A DNA stretch of 13,836 nt from an uncultured bacterium (GCA_937924555.1 CALDSN010000107.1:1-13836), one strand, 5' to 3'; positions 1-7,342 are shown, numbered from the stretch's first letter. The notes: generated from the letters alone by a model not told the origin. Numbers and translations are program-made.

Positions 1-2
1 TG

Positions 3-590
3 CAAGCAATGCAGGAGTTTGCCGTTACCAGCGGTAATGAAACCAGACCTTTAGATAAGCCATTCATCGTGATGGCAACCCAGAACCCTATTGAGCAGGA
101 AGGCACCTATCCCCTACCAGAAGCTCAGCTTGACCGCTTTATGTTCTATATCAGCATAGATTACCCCACATGGGAAGAAGAACTGATAATAGCCGAAAGC
201 ACCACCGGCACTGATGTACCTGTGATTAAGCCTCAGCTTAGTGCCCAACAGATAATTGGCTTCCAACAGTCCATCCGCAGCTTGCCCGTGAGCGAGCATG
301 TGTTGAAGTATGCCGTTAAACTCGTGCGCAACACCCGTCCCAACACTCCGGATGCATCCCCGCAGATTAAGCAATGGGTTGCCTGGGGAGCAGGACCTCG
401 TGCCTGCCAATACCTTATCCTGGCAGCAAAGGTACGTGCAGCCCTAAGTGGCAGATTGACCCCTTCGGAAGATGACGTTAAGGCATCTGCCGAGATTGTG
501 TTACAACACCGTATTATTCCTTCTTTTGCTGCTCAGGCGGAAGGGATTAACTCCAAACAAATTGTCCGTAAGCTCCTGGAGGAAACATGA
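3..590 (+). CDS. MoxR-family AAA+ ATPase, C-terminal part (5' end outside window)
   Basis: C-terminal ~195 residues of a MoxR-type AAA+ ATPase; the frame is open to the window edge (Gln-Ala precede MQEF), so Walker A and Walker B lie upstream and are not visible. Seen here: the family signature MATQNPIEQEGTYPLPEAQL (about 72-131), which contains the sensor-1 Asn, followed by LDRF (129-140) with the probable arginine finger, then the lid domain with sensor-2 GAGPRA (387-404) and a conserved C-terminal helix ending in VLQHRI. MoxR proteins are chaperone-like ATPases that usually work with VWA-domain or DUF58 proteins on maturation of periplasmic or membrane complexes. The stop codon overlaps the next start as ATGA, so the two genes are probably translationally coupled. 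The ATG at 9 is internal (it matches the MQE of the family's usual EAMQE motif), not a start. The family call is secure; the substrate is unknown. Confidence 0.93.
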   Translation, partial: QAMQEFAVTSGNETRPLDKPFIVMATQNPIEQEGTYPLPEAQLDRFMFYISIDYPTWEEELIIAESTTGTDVPVIKPQLSAQQIIGFQQSIRSLPVSEHVLKYAVKLVRNTRPNTPDASPQIKQWVAWGAGPRACQYLILAAKVRAALSGRLTPSEDDVKASAEIVLQHRIIPSFAAQAEGINSKQIVRKLLEET

Positions 591-1519
591 GATTACTCCT
601 AACTGTCATCCTGCTTTTCACTTTATCTTGTTCTGCCTGGTCGGTGGAAAACCGTTATCTCTACCCTCTTGCCCATGTAAAGGGAGTAACTGCTCTTTCC
701 ATCATGGAGAACGACGGACTAATATACACCCGAAACAACAATCAGGTGTTGGTGTATTCCAAGTTCAATGCTTGGCAACCTAGGCTGGAAGCAGGCTTTT
801 TCTCGCCTTTTATGATTGAGGACATGGAGAGCCAGACCGGCAATTACCTTTACATCGCTTCGCGAGAGCCCACCAATCAGATAATCCCCATCGACACCCT
901 TGCCACCAGTGGCAAGATATTCTTCCCCTCAACGGCTATTGGCGACAAGCTTACTCGCGAGGGATCAACCCTTTACATCGCCGATCGCTTCAAAGGAATT
1001 GACATAGTGAACATCGGTAAGGGGAGCAAACGCGAGCTACTCTCCACTTTCAGTGAGAAATGGGGTATCCGTGACTTTGTCGCTTCCTTTCCCTACCTCT
1101 TTGCCCTGAATGACTTTGGCTTGGTTGCCGTGGATGTAAGCGATCAAAGCAATCCTCGCTCCGTTGCCACCAATTACCAGATTGCCGATGCTAATTGCTT
1201 GGTGAAAAACGACAATACCCTTTGGGTGGGTGCCGGTAAGAACCTGCTGGCATTCAATATCAACGACCCCGAAAACCCACTGCTCATCAACCAGTTCCGC
1301 TTGGCAAACGAGATTACCTCCATAAAAGTGAAGGATAATTTATTGTATCTGGGGTTAGGCAGAGGTGGAGTGAAGATACTGGATATCTCCAATCCATTCA
1401 AGATACAGGATATTAACAATATCAACACCCAGTTCACCGTGTATGATTTGGCATTGGCAAACGATTATATCTTCATCGCCCTCGGTAAAGACGGGTGGAT
1501 GATATACGAATATCGTTAA
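587..1519 (+). CDS. secreted LVIVD-repeat beta-propeller protein
   Basis: 310 residues. The N-terminus has a charged start, a hydrophobic core (residues 3-14) and an A17-W18-S19 signal-peptidase I site; Cys15 does not sit in a lipobox. The rest is a series of ~40-residue beta-propeller blades of the LVIVD type, with recognisable turns such as LYIADRFKGIDIVNI (129-143), GLVAVDVSDQSNP (178-190), LLAFNINDPENP (220-231) and GGVKILDISNP (260-270). Such repeats are found in surface or periplasmic proteins of unknown binding specificity. The start is well supported: GGAGG at 578-582 lies 4 bp before ATG 587, and the gene overlaps the MoxR stop by 4 bp. Coupling to a MoxR ATPase suggests, but does not prove, that it is a client or partner. 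No catalytic residues are recognised. Transcription ends in a convergent gap containing a strong hairpin. Confidence 0.85.
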   Translation: MRLLLTVILLFTLSCSAWSVENRYLYPLAHVKGVTALSIMENDGLIYTRNNNQVLVYSKFNAWQPRLEAGFFSPFMIEDMESQTGNYLYIASREPTNQIIPIDTLATSGKIFFPSTAIGDKLTREGSTLYIADRFKGIDIVNIGKGSKRELLSTFSEKWGIRDFVASFPYLFALNDFGLVAVDVSDQSNPRSVATNYQIADANCLVKNDNTLWVGAGKNLLAFNINDPENPLLINQFRLANEITSIKVKDNLLYLGLGRGGVKILDISNPFKIQDINNINTQFTVYDLALANDYIFIALGKDGWMIYEYR

Positions 1520-1555
1520 AGCTAGTCCATCGCCTCTTCCCTGTTTCAATTACTA

Positions 1556-1617
1556 TATCATTACGGACTCATTACGGTCAAAGTCCGTGGTGAGTCCGTA
1601 ATAATAGCGTAATGATA
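1556..1617. repeat. nested inverted repeat in convergent gap (possible transcription-end hairpin or REP-like element)
   Basis: Perfect 12-bp arms ATTACGGACTCA (1560-1571) and TGAGTCCGTAAT (1591-1602). On the + strand the stem continues through two G-U pairs and ACGG/CCGT (1574-1577/1585-1588) to a 7-nt loop, so + strand RNA could form about 18 pairs; the - strand has A-C mismatches there. A second, competing pair of 10-bp arms, TATCATTACG (1556-1565) and CGTAATGATA (1608-1617), overlaps the first. ATTACG recurs with an 11-bp step on the left side and CGTAAT with an 11-bp step on the right. No U-tract follows on either strand, so it is not a textbook intrinsic terminator, although its place between convergent genes fits a transcription-end or mRNA 3'-stabilising role. 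Confidence 0.75.
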
Positions 1618-1650
1618 CCAAGCAGAAGCTAAGGGGCTGATAAGCCTAGT

Positions 1651-2211
1651 TTACTTATCTAATATGAAGCCAACACGTTTACCCAACACATCCATCTCAA
1701 AAGCGGCAACCCCATCCAAGCGACTGTCATAGAACAGATAACCTTCTTTAATCGCACCGGGCAGCAACTCACCGAAAGAAAAGCTGTTTGAGATTAGATC
1801 ATAATAGGCATCCTGCTCCTTCTGCTCATCCCTCACTATGGTATTATCGTCGCTAATGGCAAAAGGATTCTGATAGTCTTTCAGGAGGGAAGCTTGTCGC
1901 ATATTGGCAAGAATAAGCTCCAGAGGCACGCTGTCGAACTGCTGTCCTCCGGCAATAATGCCGAAAGAACCCGTTTCAATCCTGCGCTTCTGCATACCGG
2001 TGTTCTTAACTCGCAAGTATATGGGAAAGAACCTGTTCCCTACCGCACCATTAGCACCACTGTAGCTCTGGGGACGGATGGCGAAAAGCAGCGAATCCAC
2101 CTTTGCAAGCGCATAACGGCTTTCGGTTGCCACACCCGGAGCGGGTACATACTGGCGAATGGAGCAAGCTCCCGACAGCAGGATCACTGCTGCCGGGATT
2201 AGCATACTCAT
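1651..2211 (-). CDS. putative lipoprotein of unknown function
   Basis: 186 residues from ATG 2211. The N-terminus MSMLIPAAVILLSGACSIRQ is a short lipoprotein-type signal peptide with Cys16 as the likely lipidated residue (SGAC rather than the classical L-A/S-G-C). The mature part has a predicted beta-rich segment, FFPIYLRVKNTG followed by GSFGIIAGGQQFDSVPLEL, and ends with GELLPGAIKEGYLFYDSRLD. This pattern recalls immunoglobulin-like DUF4352-type lipoproteins, but I cannot assign a family with confidence. It lies 64 bp downstream of gyrA on the same strand and may be co-transcribed with it. The start is uncertain: the frame is open upstream into gyrA (to 2340), the best Shine-Dalgarno-like AGGA (2227-2230) is 15 bp from ATG 2211, and ATG 2205 is also possible. 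I preferred 2211 because it places the signal peptide at the N-terminus. Confidence 0.7.
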   Translation of the reverse strand: MSMLIPAAVILLSGACSIRQYVPAPGVATESRYALAKVDSLLFAIRPQSYSGANGAVGNRFFPIYLRVKNTGMQKRRIETGSFGIIAGGQQFDSVPLELILANMRQASLLKDYQNPFAISDDNTIVRDEQKEQDAYYDLISNSFSFGELLPGAIKEGYLFYDSRLDGVAAFEMDVLGKRVGFILDK

Positions 2212-2245
2212 CAGTTTTACTATATGTCCTTTCAAGCAAGGGGAG

Positions 2246-2265
2246 TTCAGCTGGTATAAGCTGAA
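2246..2265 (-). other. 7-bp stem hairpin just after gyrA stop
   Basis: TTCAGCT (2246-2252) and AGCTGAA (2259-2265) form a perfect 7-bp stem with a 6-nt loop, starting 10 bp after the gyrA stop codon. On the - strand it is followed by a C-rich stretch rather than a U-tract, so it is not a convincing terminator. It could act as an attenuator or processing site between gyrA and the lipoprotein gene. Confidence 0.4.
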
Positions 2266-2275
2266 TATACTTGCG

Positions 2276-4897
2276 TTATTCTTCGTCATCACCTGCATCA
2301 TCGGTTTCTTCGACTTCGTCGATATCTTCAGAGAGATCATCCACTTCGGTTTCGGGGATATCCTCAGCTTCCACCAAGTCTGTAAGGTTCATGGTGGGTT
2401 TCTGCTTCAAGGTTTCCACTTCTTTATCCAGTGTTTCATCATCCGGCTCTGCGGGGACGATGGAGATATCGCGCACCACATCATCTGCAGTGAGATTAAT
2501 CAAGCGCACGCCTTGAGTATTGCGGCTTACTTGAGATATCTCGGAGACCTTTTGACGGATAATCATCCCATCCTGGGTGATAATCATCAAGTCGTCCTCA
2601 TCGCGCACCAGCATCAAGGCAGAGAGGTGACCGTTACGCTTGGTGGTTTTAAGCGTGATAACACCTTTGGAGCCGCGTTTCGTTGGGGTGTAGCTGGAAA
2701 TCGGGCTGCGTTTACCGAAGCCGTTCTCGCTAACCGCCAACAAGCTGGAGGTGTTTGTCTCACCATCTTCCTGCATATCTGCCACTGAGGCGATGGTCAT
2801 GGATATCACCATATCATCGTCACGTAATCTGAGACCGCGCACACCTTTGGTGAAGCGTCCCATGGCACGGATGTCGCTCTCGTTAAAGCGGTTGCAATAT
2901 CCATTGCGGGTTGCCATTAGGATGTTGTCTCCCGCTTCGGAGATTCTGGCATCAATCAGTTCATCATTATCCATCAGCTTAATGGCTTTGATTCCATTGG
3001 CACGAGGACGGGAGAAGGCAGTAAGCGGAGTCTTTTTGACCAAGCCCATGCGGGTGCACATGATGATGTTCTGGTCGGGATGGAAGTTCTTCAAGGTCAC
3101 AAATGCCTTAATCTTCTCCCCTTCGGCGAACTTCACCAAGTTCACAATAGCCTTTCCACGGGCTGTGCGTCCGGCTTCAGGAAGCTCGAACACCTTAATC
3201 CAGTGACACATACCGTGATCGGTGAAGAGCAGGATGTATGAATGCGTGCTCGCCACAAAGAGATATTGGATGAAATCATCCTGTTTGAGGTTGGAGGCAG
3301 AAAGCCCCTTACCTCCGCGTCCCTGAACCTTATATGTATCAACGGGTAAGCGTTTCACATAACCATCATGAGTGATGGTAACAACCACAAGCTCATCGGC
3401 AATCAAATCCTCAATATTGAAGCTGCCGGCAGGTGCCTGGATGATAGTTGTGCGGCGTTTGTCGGCAAACTTATCCCGCACTTCCATGGTCTCTTCTTTA
3501 ATCAGGTTCATTCTCAGTTCGCGATGCTCCACTAGTTCCGTAAGACGGGCAATGGTGAGCAGCAGTTCACGATATTCGCTTTCAATCTTATCTCTTTCCA
3601 GCCCGGTTAAACGCTGTAAACGCATCTCCAGGATAGCTTTGGCTTGTATCTCACTTAAGCCAAACTTTTCCTGCAGTGCTTGGCTGGCTTCCGGAGGAGT
3701 CTGAGAAGCACGGATGGTGGCAATAACCTCGTCTAAATGGTCGAGAGCAATGCGATAACCTTCCAAGATATGAAGCCTGTCTTTGGCGTTGCGTAGTTCG
3801 AACTCTGTGCGGCGTAGCACCACATCGTGGCGGAATTCGATGAAGTTATGCAGCATATCCTTCATGTTCACCACTTTGGGGACTCCATCGATAAGGCAGA
3901 GGTTAATCACACCAAAGGTGGTTTGCAATTGGGAGTACTTATAGATAAGGTTGCGGACAACCTGTCCATCGTGATTGCGCTTCACCACGATAACCACGCG
4001 CATACCGTCTCTGCCGGATTCGTCGCGAATATCGCTGATGCCTTCAATCTTCTTTTCCTTAACCAGTTCCACTAAGCGTTCAATAAGCAGTGACGTGGTT
4101 ACCTGATAAGGGATAGAGCGAATGATAATCTGCTCGGTATCGTTTGGCAGAGTAACCATTTCGGTCTCACCTCGGAGAACTAATCTGCCGCGACCGGTTT
4201 CGAAATAGTCCTTGATGCCATCTGCACCCAATACAAATCCACCGGTGGGAAAATCAGGACCCTTAATGTATTCAAGCAGTTGCAAGGGTTCCATATCCGG
4301 GTTATCAATCAGGGCAATCATGCCATCACATATCTCACCAATATTGTGGGGAGCGATGTTGGTTGCCATACCCACAGCAATACCGGAAGAACCATTCACC
4401 AGCAGATTTGGTATTCTGGCAGGGAAAACCACAGGTTCTTTGCGAGTTTCATCGTAGTTACTTTTGAAATCTACGGTATCTTTCTCCAGCTCAGCCAGCA
4501 TTTCCAAGGTTATCTTCTGCAATCTTGCTTCTGTGTAACGCATGGCTGCAGGTGGATCACCATCCTGCGAACCGAAGTTTCCTTGACCATCTATAAGCTG
4601 GTAACGCATGTTCCAAGGTTGTGCCAAACGGACCAGAGTGGGATACACAACCTGTTCACCGTGAGGGTGGTAGTTACCGCTGGTGTCACCGGCAATCTTG
4701 GCGCACTTACGGAAATGTCCCCCAGGGGTGAGATTAAGTTCGTGCATCGCGTAAATTATACGCCTCTGGGAAGGTTTCAAACCGTCTCTGATATCTGGTA
4801 GCGCACGGGATACGATAACGCTCATGGAGTAGTCCAAATAAGCTTGTCTAAGCTGATCTTCTATCTGGACGGGTATGATTTTTGTAGTATCAGACAT
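2276..4897 (-). CDS. gyrA: DNA gyrase subunit A
   Basis: 873 residues, full length (E. coli GyrA has 875). GyrA is the breakage-reunion subunit of the A2B2 gyrase that introduces negative supercoils. The winged-helix/tower part includes DGLKPSQRR (38-46), the HPHG segment (77-80) and the catalytic tyrosine Tyr121 preceded by Arg120 in AAMRYTEAR. The coiled-coil and globule lie at about 365-490. The C-terminal DNA-wrapping propeller starts near 497 and carries a GyrA box QGRGGKG (525-531), which separates gyrase from topoisomerase IV; its second residue is Gly where Arg or Lys is usual. Residues 816-873 form an acidic tail. In the quinolone-contact helix the Ser83 and Asp87 equivalents are Gln82 and Pro86. 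The start is 14 bp after gyrB, with TAAGGAG overlapping the gyrB stop codon, so the two are an operon. Confidence 0.98.
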   Translation of the reverse strand: MSDTTKIIPVQIEDQLRQAYLDYSMSVIVSRALPDIRDGLKPSQRRIIYAMHELNLTPGGHFRKCAKIAGDTSGNYHPHGEQVVYPTLVRLAQPWNMRYQLIDGQGNFGSQDGDPPAAMRYTEARLQKITLEMLAELEKDTVDFKSNYDETRKEPVVFPARIPNLLVNGSSGIAVGMATNIAPHNIGEICDGMIALIDNPDMEPLQLLEYIKGPDFPTGGFVLGADGIKDYFETGRGRLVLRGETEMVTLPNDTEQIIIRSIPYQVTTSLLIERLVELVKEKKIEGISDIRDESGRDGMRVVIVVKRNHDGQVVRNLIYKYSQLQTTFGVINLCLIDGVPKVVNMKDMLHNFIEFRHDVVLRRTEFELRNAKDRLHILEGYRIALDHLDEVIATIRASQTPPEASQALQEKFGLSEIQAKAILEMRLQRLTGLERDKIESEYRELLLTIARLTELVEHRELRMNLIKEETMEVRDKFADKRRTTIIQAPAGSFNIEDLIADELVVVTITHDGYVKRLPVDTYKVQGRGGKGLSASNLKQDDFIQYLFVASTHSYILLFTDHGMCHWIKVFELPEAGRTARGKAIVNLVKFAEGEKIKAFVTLKNFHPDQNIIMCTRMGLVKKTPLTAFSRPRANGIKAIKLMDNDELIDARISEAGDNILMATRNGYCNRFNESDIRAMGRFTKGVRGLRLRDDDMVISMTIASVADMQEDGETNTSSLLAVSENGFGKRSPISSYTPTKRGSKGVITLKTTKRNGHLSALMLVRDEDDLMIITQDGMIIRQKVSEISQVSRNTQGVRLINLTADDVVRDISIVPAEPDDETLDKEVETLKQKPTMNLTDLVEAEDIPETEVDDLSEDIDEVEETDDAGDDEE

Positions 4898-4911
4898 CTA
4901 TCTCTTACTCC

Positions 4912-6810
4912 TTACACATCTAAGTTCTTGACATAACGGGCATTAGTTTGGATAAAGTCACGGCGTGGCTCCACTTCATCACCCATAAGAATGGTGAACA
5001 TCCGGTCTGCTTCTATGGCATCATCCATTTTGACGGAGATGAGCGAGCGATTGGCAGGATCAAGTGTGGTTTCCCAAAGCTGTTCGGCGTTCATTTCACC
5101 CAAGCCTTTGTAACGCTGCACCATCACACCTTTCTCTCCTAGCTCAACTATTGCTTTATCCCTTTCCATCTCGTTATACACATAAACCTTCTGCTTCCCT
5201 TTGCGCACAAGGAACAAAGGCGGCATAGCAATGTACAGGTGACCATGTTCAATTAACGGACGCATATAGCGATAGAAGAAAGTCATAAGCAGTGTGGAGA
5301 TATGGGCACCGTCCACATCGGCATCAGCCATGATGATAATCTTATGATAACGGATTTTGTTAACATCGAAGTCCTGCCCAATACCAGCACCTAAAGCAAG
5401 AATGATGGGCTGTATCTTATCGTTGTTCAGTACCTTGTCAACACGGGCTTTTTCTGTATTCAGCATCTTACCCCAGAGGGCAAGAATTGCCTGGTATGCA
5501 CGGTCTCTACCCTGTTTAGCAGAACCACCCGCAGAATCTCCCTCAACCAGAAATAACTCGGTTTGAGCAGGATCATTCAGAGTGCAGTCGGCAAGCTTAC
5601 CGGGAAGAGACCCACTTTCCAACACAGACTTGCGTCTGGTGAGTTCTCTGGCTTTACGGGCAGCTTCACGGCTACGAGCAGCCATAATGCTCTTTAAGGT
5701 TATGTTCTTTGCTTCGCCGGGATGTTCCTCAAAGAAGGTCATAAGCTTCTCATAAACAGCGCTGTTAACCACACCTTCCACTTCTGAGTTCTGTAGTTTG
5801 GTCTTTGTTTGACCTTCGAACTGGGGATCAGATATCTTGATGGAGATAACAGCCGTGAGTCCTTCACGAATATCTTCCCCAGAGGGGCTAACCTTCTCAT
5901 TTTTGAGCAGATCGGCATTCTTGATATAGGCATTGACCGCTCTGGTTAAACCGCTCTTGAAGCCGCTGAGATGAGTTCCACCCTCTATGGTATTGATGTT
6001 ATTGGCAAAACTGAATATATTTTCCTGATAGCCTTCGTTGTATTGTACGGCAACTTCGAAGTTTAAGCCATCTTTCTCCGCTGAAATGTAAATAGGTTTG
6101 GGGAACAATGGTTTCTTGTTCTGGTTAAGGTATTCCACAAAGCTCTTGATACCGCCATCATACTTAAAGTCGTGCATCCGATCGCTACGCTCATCCTTAA
6201 GCACAATGCGCACACCGCAATTGAGGAAGGCTAACTCCCGCAAGCGTGTGGTAAGATAGTCAAAACTGAACTCCGTGGTCTCAAAGATTGTGGCATCCGG
6301 GCGGAAGGTGACAATTGTACCCCTGCGCTTGGTTTCGCCCAATACCTTGAGTTCTGTTACCGGCACACCCCTTTCGAGGCGCATGAAATACTCTTTGCCA
6401 TCCTTATGGATGTTCACTTCCAGGAATTCGGACAAGGCATTAACCACCGATACGCCCACACCATGCAGACCACCGGATACCTTGTAACTCTTATCGTCGA
6501 ATTTACCACCTGCATGCAATACCGTAAGCACCACTTGCACAGCAGGTAAACCGAGTTCCTTTTGAATATCGACAGGGATACCGCGACCATTATCGTCCAC
6601 CCTGATATTACCTTCGGAAGTGATGGTAACAATAATCTGATCGCAATGACCTGCCAAAGCTTCGTCAATCGAGTTATCCACCACTTCATATACCAAGTGG
6701 TGCAAACCCCGTTCCCCTGTGCCACCAATATACATTGCGGGACGTTTACGAACGGCTTCCAAGCCCTTCAACACCTTAATGTTACTGGCATTGTAAGTTG
6801 AATTCTGCAT
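4912..6810 (-). CDS. gyrB: DNA gyrase subunit B
   Basis: 632 residues, the short GyrB form without the ~165-residue insertion seen in E. coli. It is the ATPase subunit of gyrase. The GHKL ATPase domain shows Glu42 (general base) and Asn46 in YEVVDNSIDEALAG, Asp73 in DDNGRGIP (72-79) and GGLHGVG (113-119). The transducer includes the QTKTKL loop (334-339). The TOPRIM domain has EGDSAGG (423-429) with Glu423, and the metal-binding Asp496, Asp498 and Asp500 in MADADVDG. The C-terminus carries QRYKGLGEMN (565-574) and ARYVKNLDV. In the TOPRIM quinolone region the residue aligned with E. coli Lys447 is Trp446 (LALWGKML). ATG 6810 follows AGGAG (6821-6825) with a 10-bp spacer. It is first in the gyrB-gyrA transcription unit and preceded by a long non-coding gap that must hold its promoter. 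Confidence 0.98.
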   Translation of the reverse strand: MQNSTYNASNIKVLKGLEAVRKRPAMYIGGTGERGLHHLVYEVVDNSIDEALAGHCDQIIVTITSEGNIRVDDNGRGIPVDIQKELGLPAVQVVLTVLHAGGKFDDKSYKVSGGLHGVGVSVVNALSEFLEVNIHKDGKEYFMRLERGVPVTELKVLGETKRRGTIVTFRPDATIFETTEFSFDYLTTRLRELAFLNCGVRIVLKDERSDRMHDFKYDGGIKSFVEYLNQNKKPLFPKPIYISAEKDGLNFEVAVQYNEGYQENIFSFANNINTIEGGTHLSGFKSGLTRAVNAYIKNADLLKNEKVSPSGEDIREGLTAVISIKISDPQFEGQTKTKLQNSEVEGVVNSAVYEKLMTFFEEHPGEAKNITLKSIMAARSREAARKARELTRRKSVLESGSLPGKLADCTLNDPAQTELFLVEGDSAGGSAKQGRDRAYQAILALWGKMLNTEKARVDKVLNNDKIQPIILALGAGIGQDFDVNKIRYHKIIIMADADVDGAHISTLLMTFFYRYMRPLIEHGHLYIAMPPLFLVRKGKQKVYVYNEMERDKAIVELGEKGVMVQRYKGLGEMNAEQLWETTLDPANRSLISVKMDDAIEADRMFTILMGDEVEPRRDFIQTNARYVKNLDV

Positions 6811-6904
6811 ATTCTATTGTCTCCTATAGTTTTACGCACTGTTCTAAGAGCATCCAATTGACAACTGATAATCAGCACATAATAAATACTCTTATCTTGT
6901 TGCC

Positions 6905-6932
6905 ACACTATATGATATCCTCTTTGTGTCAA
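6905..6932 (-). promoter_or_regulatory. candidate sigma70-type promoter for gyrB-gyrA
   Basis: On the - strand TTGACA (6927-6932) is a perfect -35 hexamer, followed after 16 bp by TAGTGT (6905-6910), a weak -10 (3 of 6); a better -10, TATAGT, begins only 14 bp after the -35. It lies about 95 bp before the gyrB ATG, giving a 5' leader of plausible length. Assigned by eye from consensus and position only. Confidence 0.35.
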
Positions 6933-7206
6933 GAAGTTTCTTGCTCAATCACACATTTATAACTTGTTCTTATACAAGTAGTTGCAACCTTGCTAAAAGT
7001 ACTTGACAAGTAGTCCCCACAAAGCTGAAAATATACGATACGATGTAAGAGAAAGAAAGCTGGGTTTTTCCTTGTGTATATCCATAGTAACTTGCCTTAA
7101 ACGTGCCATAAACTGCGTACAAACCCCGCTAACTTTTCACTTTTGAGTGTTTGCCTTGTCACTGTTTTCACGACTTAGGCTGTATACTTAAAAGGGTGAA
7201 TCTCCA

Positions 7207-7230
7207 GTCAACCAAAATCAGGAAAGACCA
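7207..7230 (-). repeat. 24-bp direct repeat, copy 1
   Basis: Begins GTCAACCAAAATC and ends GGAAAGACCA on the + strand; identical over 24 bp to the copy at 7319-7342, same orientation, period 112 bp, with 88 bp between. On the - strand it contains the TGA stop of the 26-codon ORF that starts at 7298. Strand is given as the gene direction; the true orientation is unknown. Confidence 0.85.
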
Positions 7231-7298
7231 ATGTCGAGAACTACCACACTCTTGTATGATTTCGAGTAGCTAACTGCTTTTCTTGCATCGCGTTTCAT
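7218..7298 (-). CDS. possible 26-codon micro-ORF between the direct repeats
   Basis: ATG 7298 to TGA 7218 encodes a basic peptide beginning MKRDARKAVSYSKSYKS and ending VVVLDIGLS. A GAGG lies 7 bp before the ATG, and a perfect TTGACA (7318-7323) with AATAAT 15 bp downstream lies just upstream, partly formed by repeat copy 2. These signals make it worth listing, but the ORF is short enough to arise by chance and I recognise no family. It could equally be part of a non-coding repeat element. Confidence 0.2.
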   Translation of the reverse strand: MKRDARKAVSYSKSYKSVVVLDIGLS

Positions 7299-7318
7299 TA
7301 TTCATCCTCACTTTGACT

Positions 7319-7342
7319 GTCAACCAAAATCAGGAAAGACCA
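7319..7342 (-). repeat. 24-bp direct repeat, copy 2
   Basis: Second identical copy of the 24-bp sequence at 7207-7230. The flanks of the two copies differ at once on both sides, so the identity is sharply bounded. Its - strand 3' end contributes most of a TTGACA hexamer (7318-7323). Confidence 0.85.

Noticed and set aside
2246..2265. Intrinsic terminator after gyrA
   Set aside because: Stem of 7 A/T-containing pairs without any U-tract on the - strand; kept only as a hairpin.
2212..2340. Longer N-terminus for the lipoprotein, starting inside gyrA (2340 or 2289)
   Set aside because: It would put 43 or 26 polar residues before the signal peptide and overlap the gyrA coding end; a start at 2211 gives a normal lipoprotein signal.
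2159..4801. Open reading frames on the + strand across gyrA (for example 2159-2788 and 4280-4801)
   Set aside because: They are antisense to a full-length, highly conserved gyrA; their translations show no domain pattern and they lack supporting start signals.
6858..6887. TTGACA on the + strand at 6858-6863 as a promoter
   Set aside because: The -10 candidates (AATAAA, ATAAAT) are poor and no + strand gene follows.
7207..7342. CRISPR array
   Set aside because: Only two repeats, with an 88-bp interval far longer than normal spacers, no third copy nearby and no cas genes in the window.
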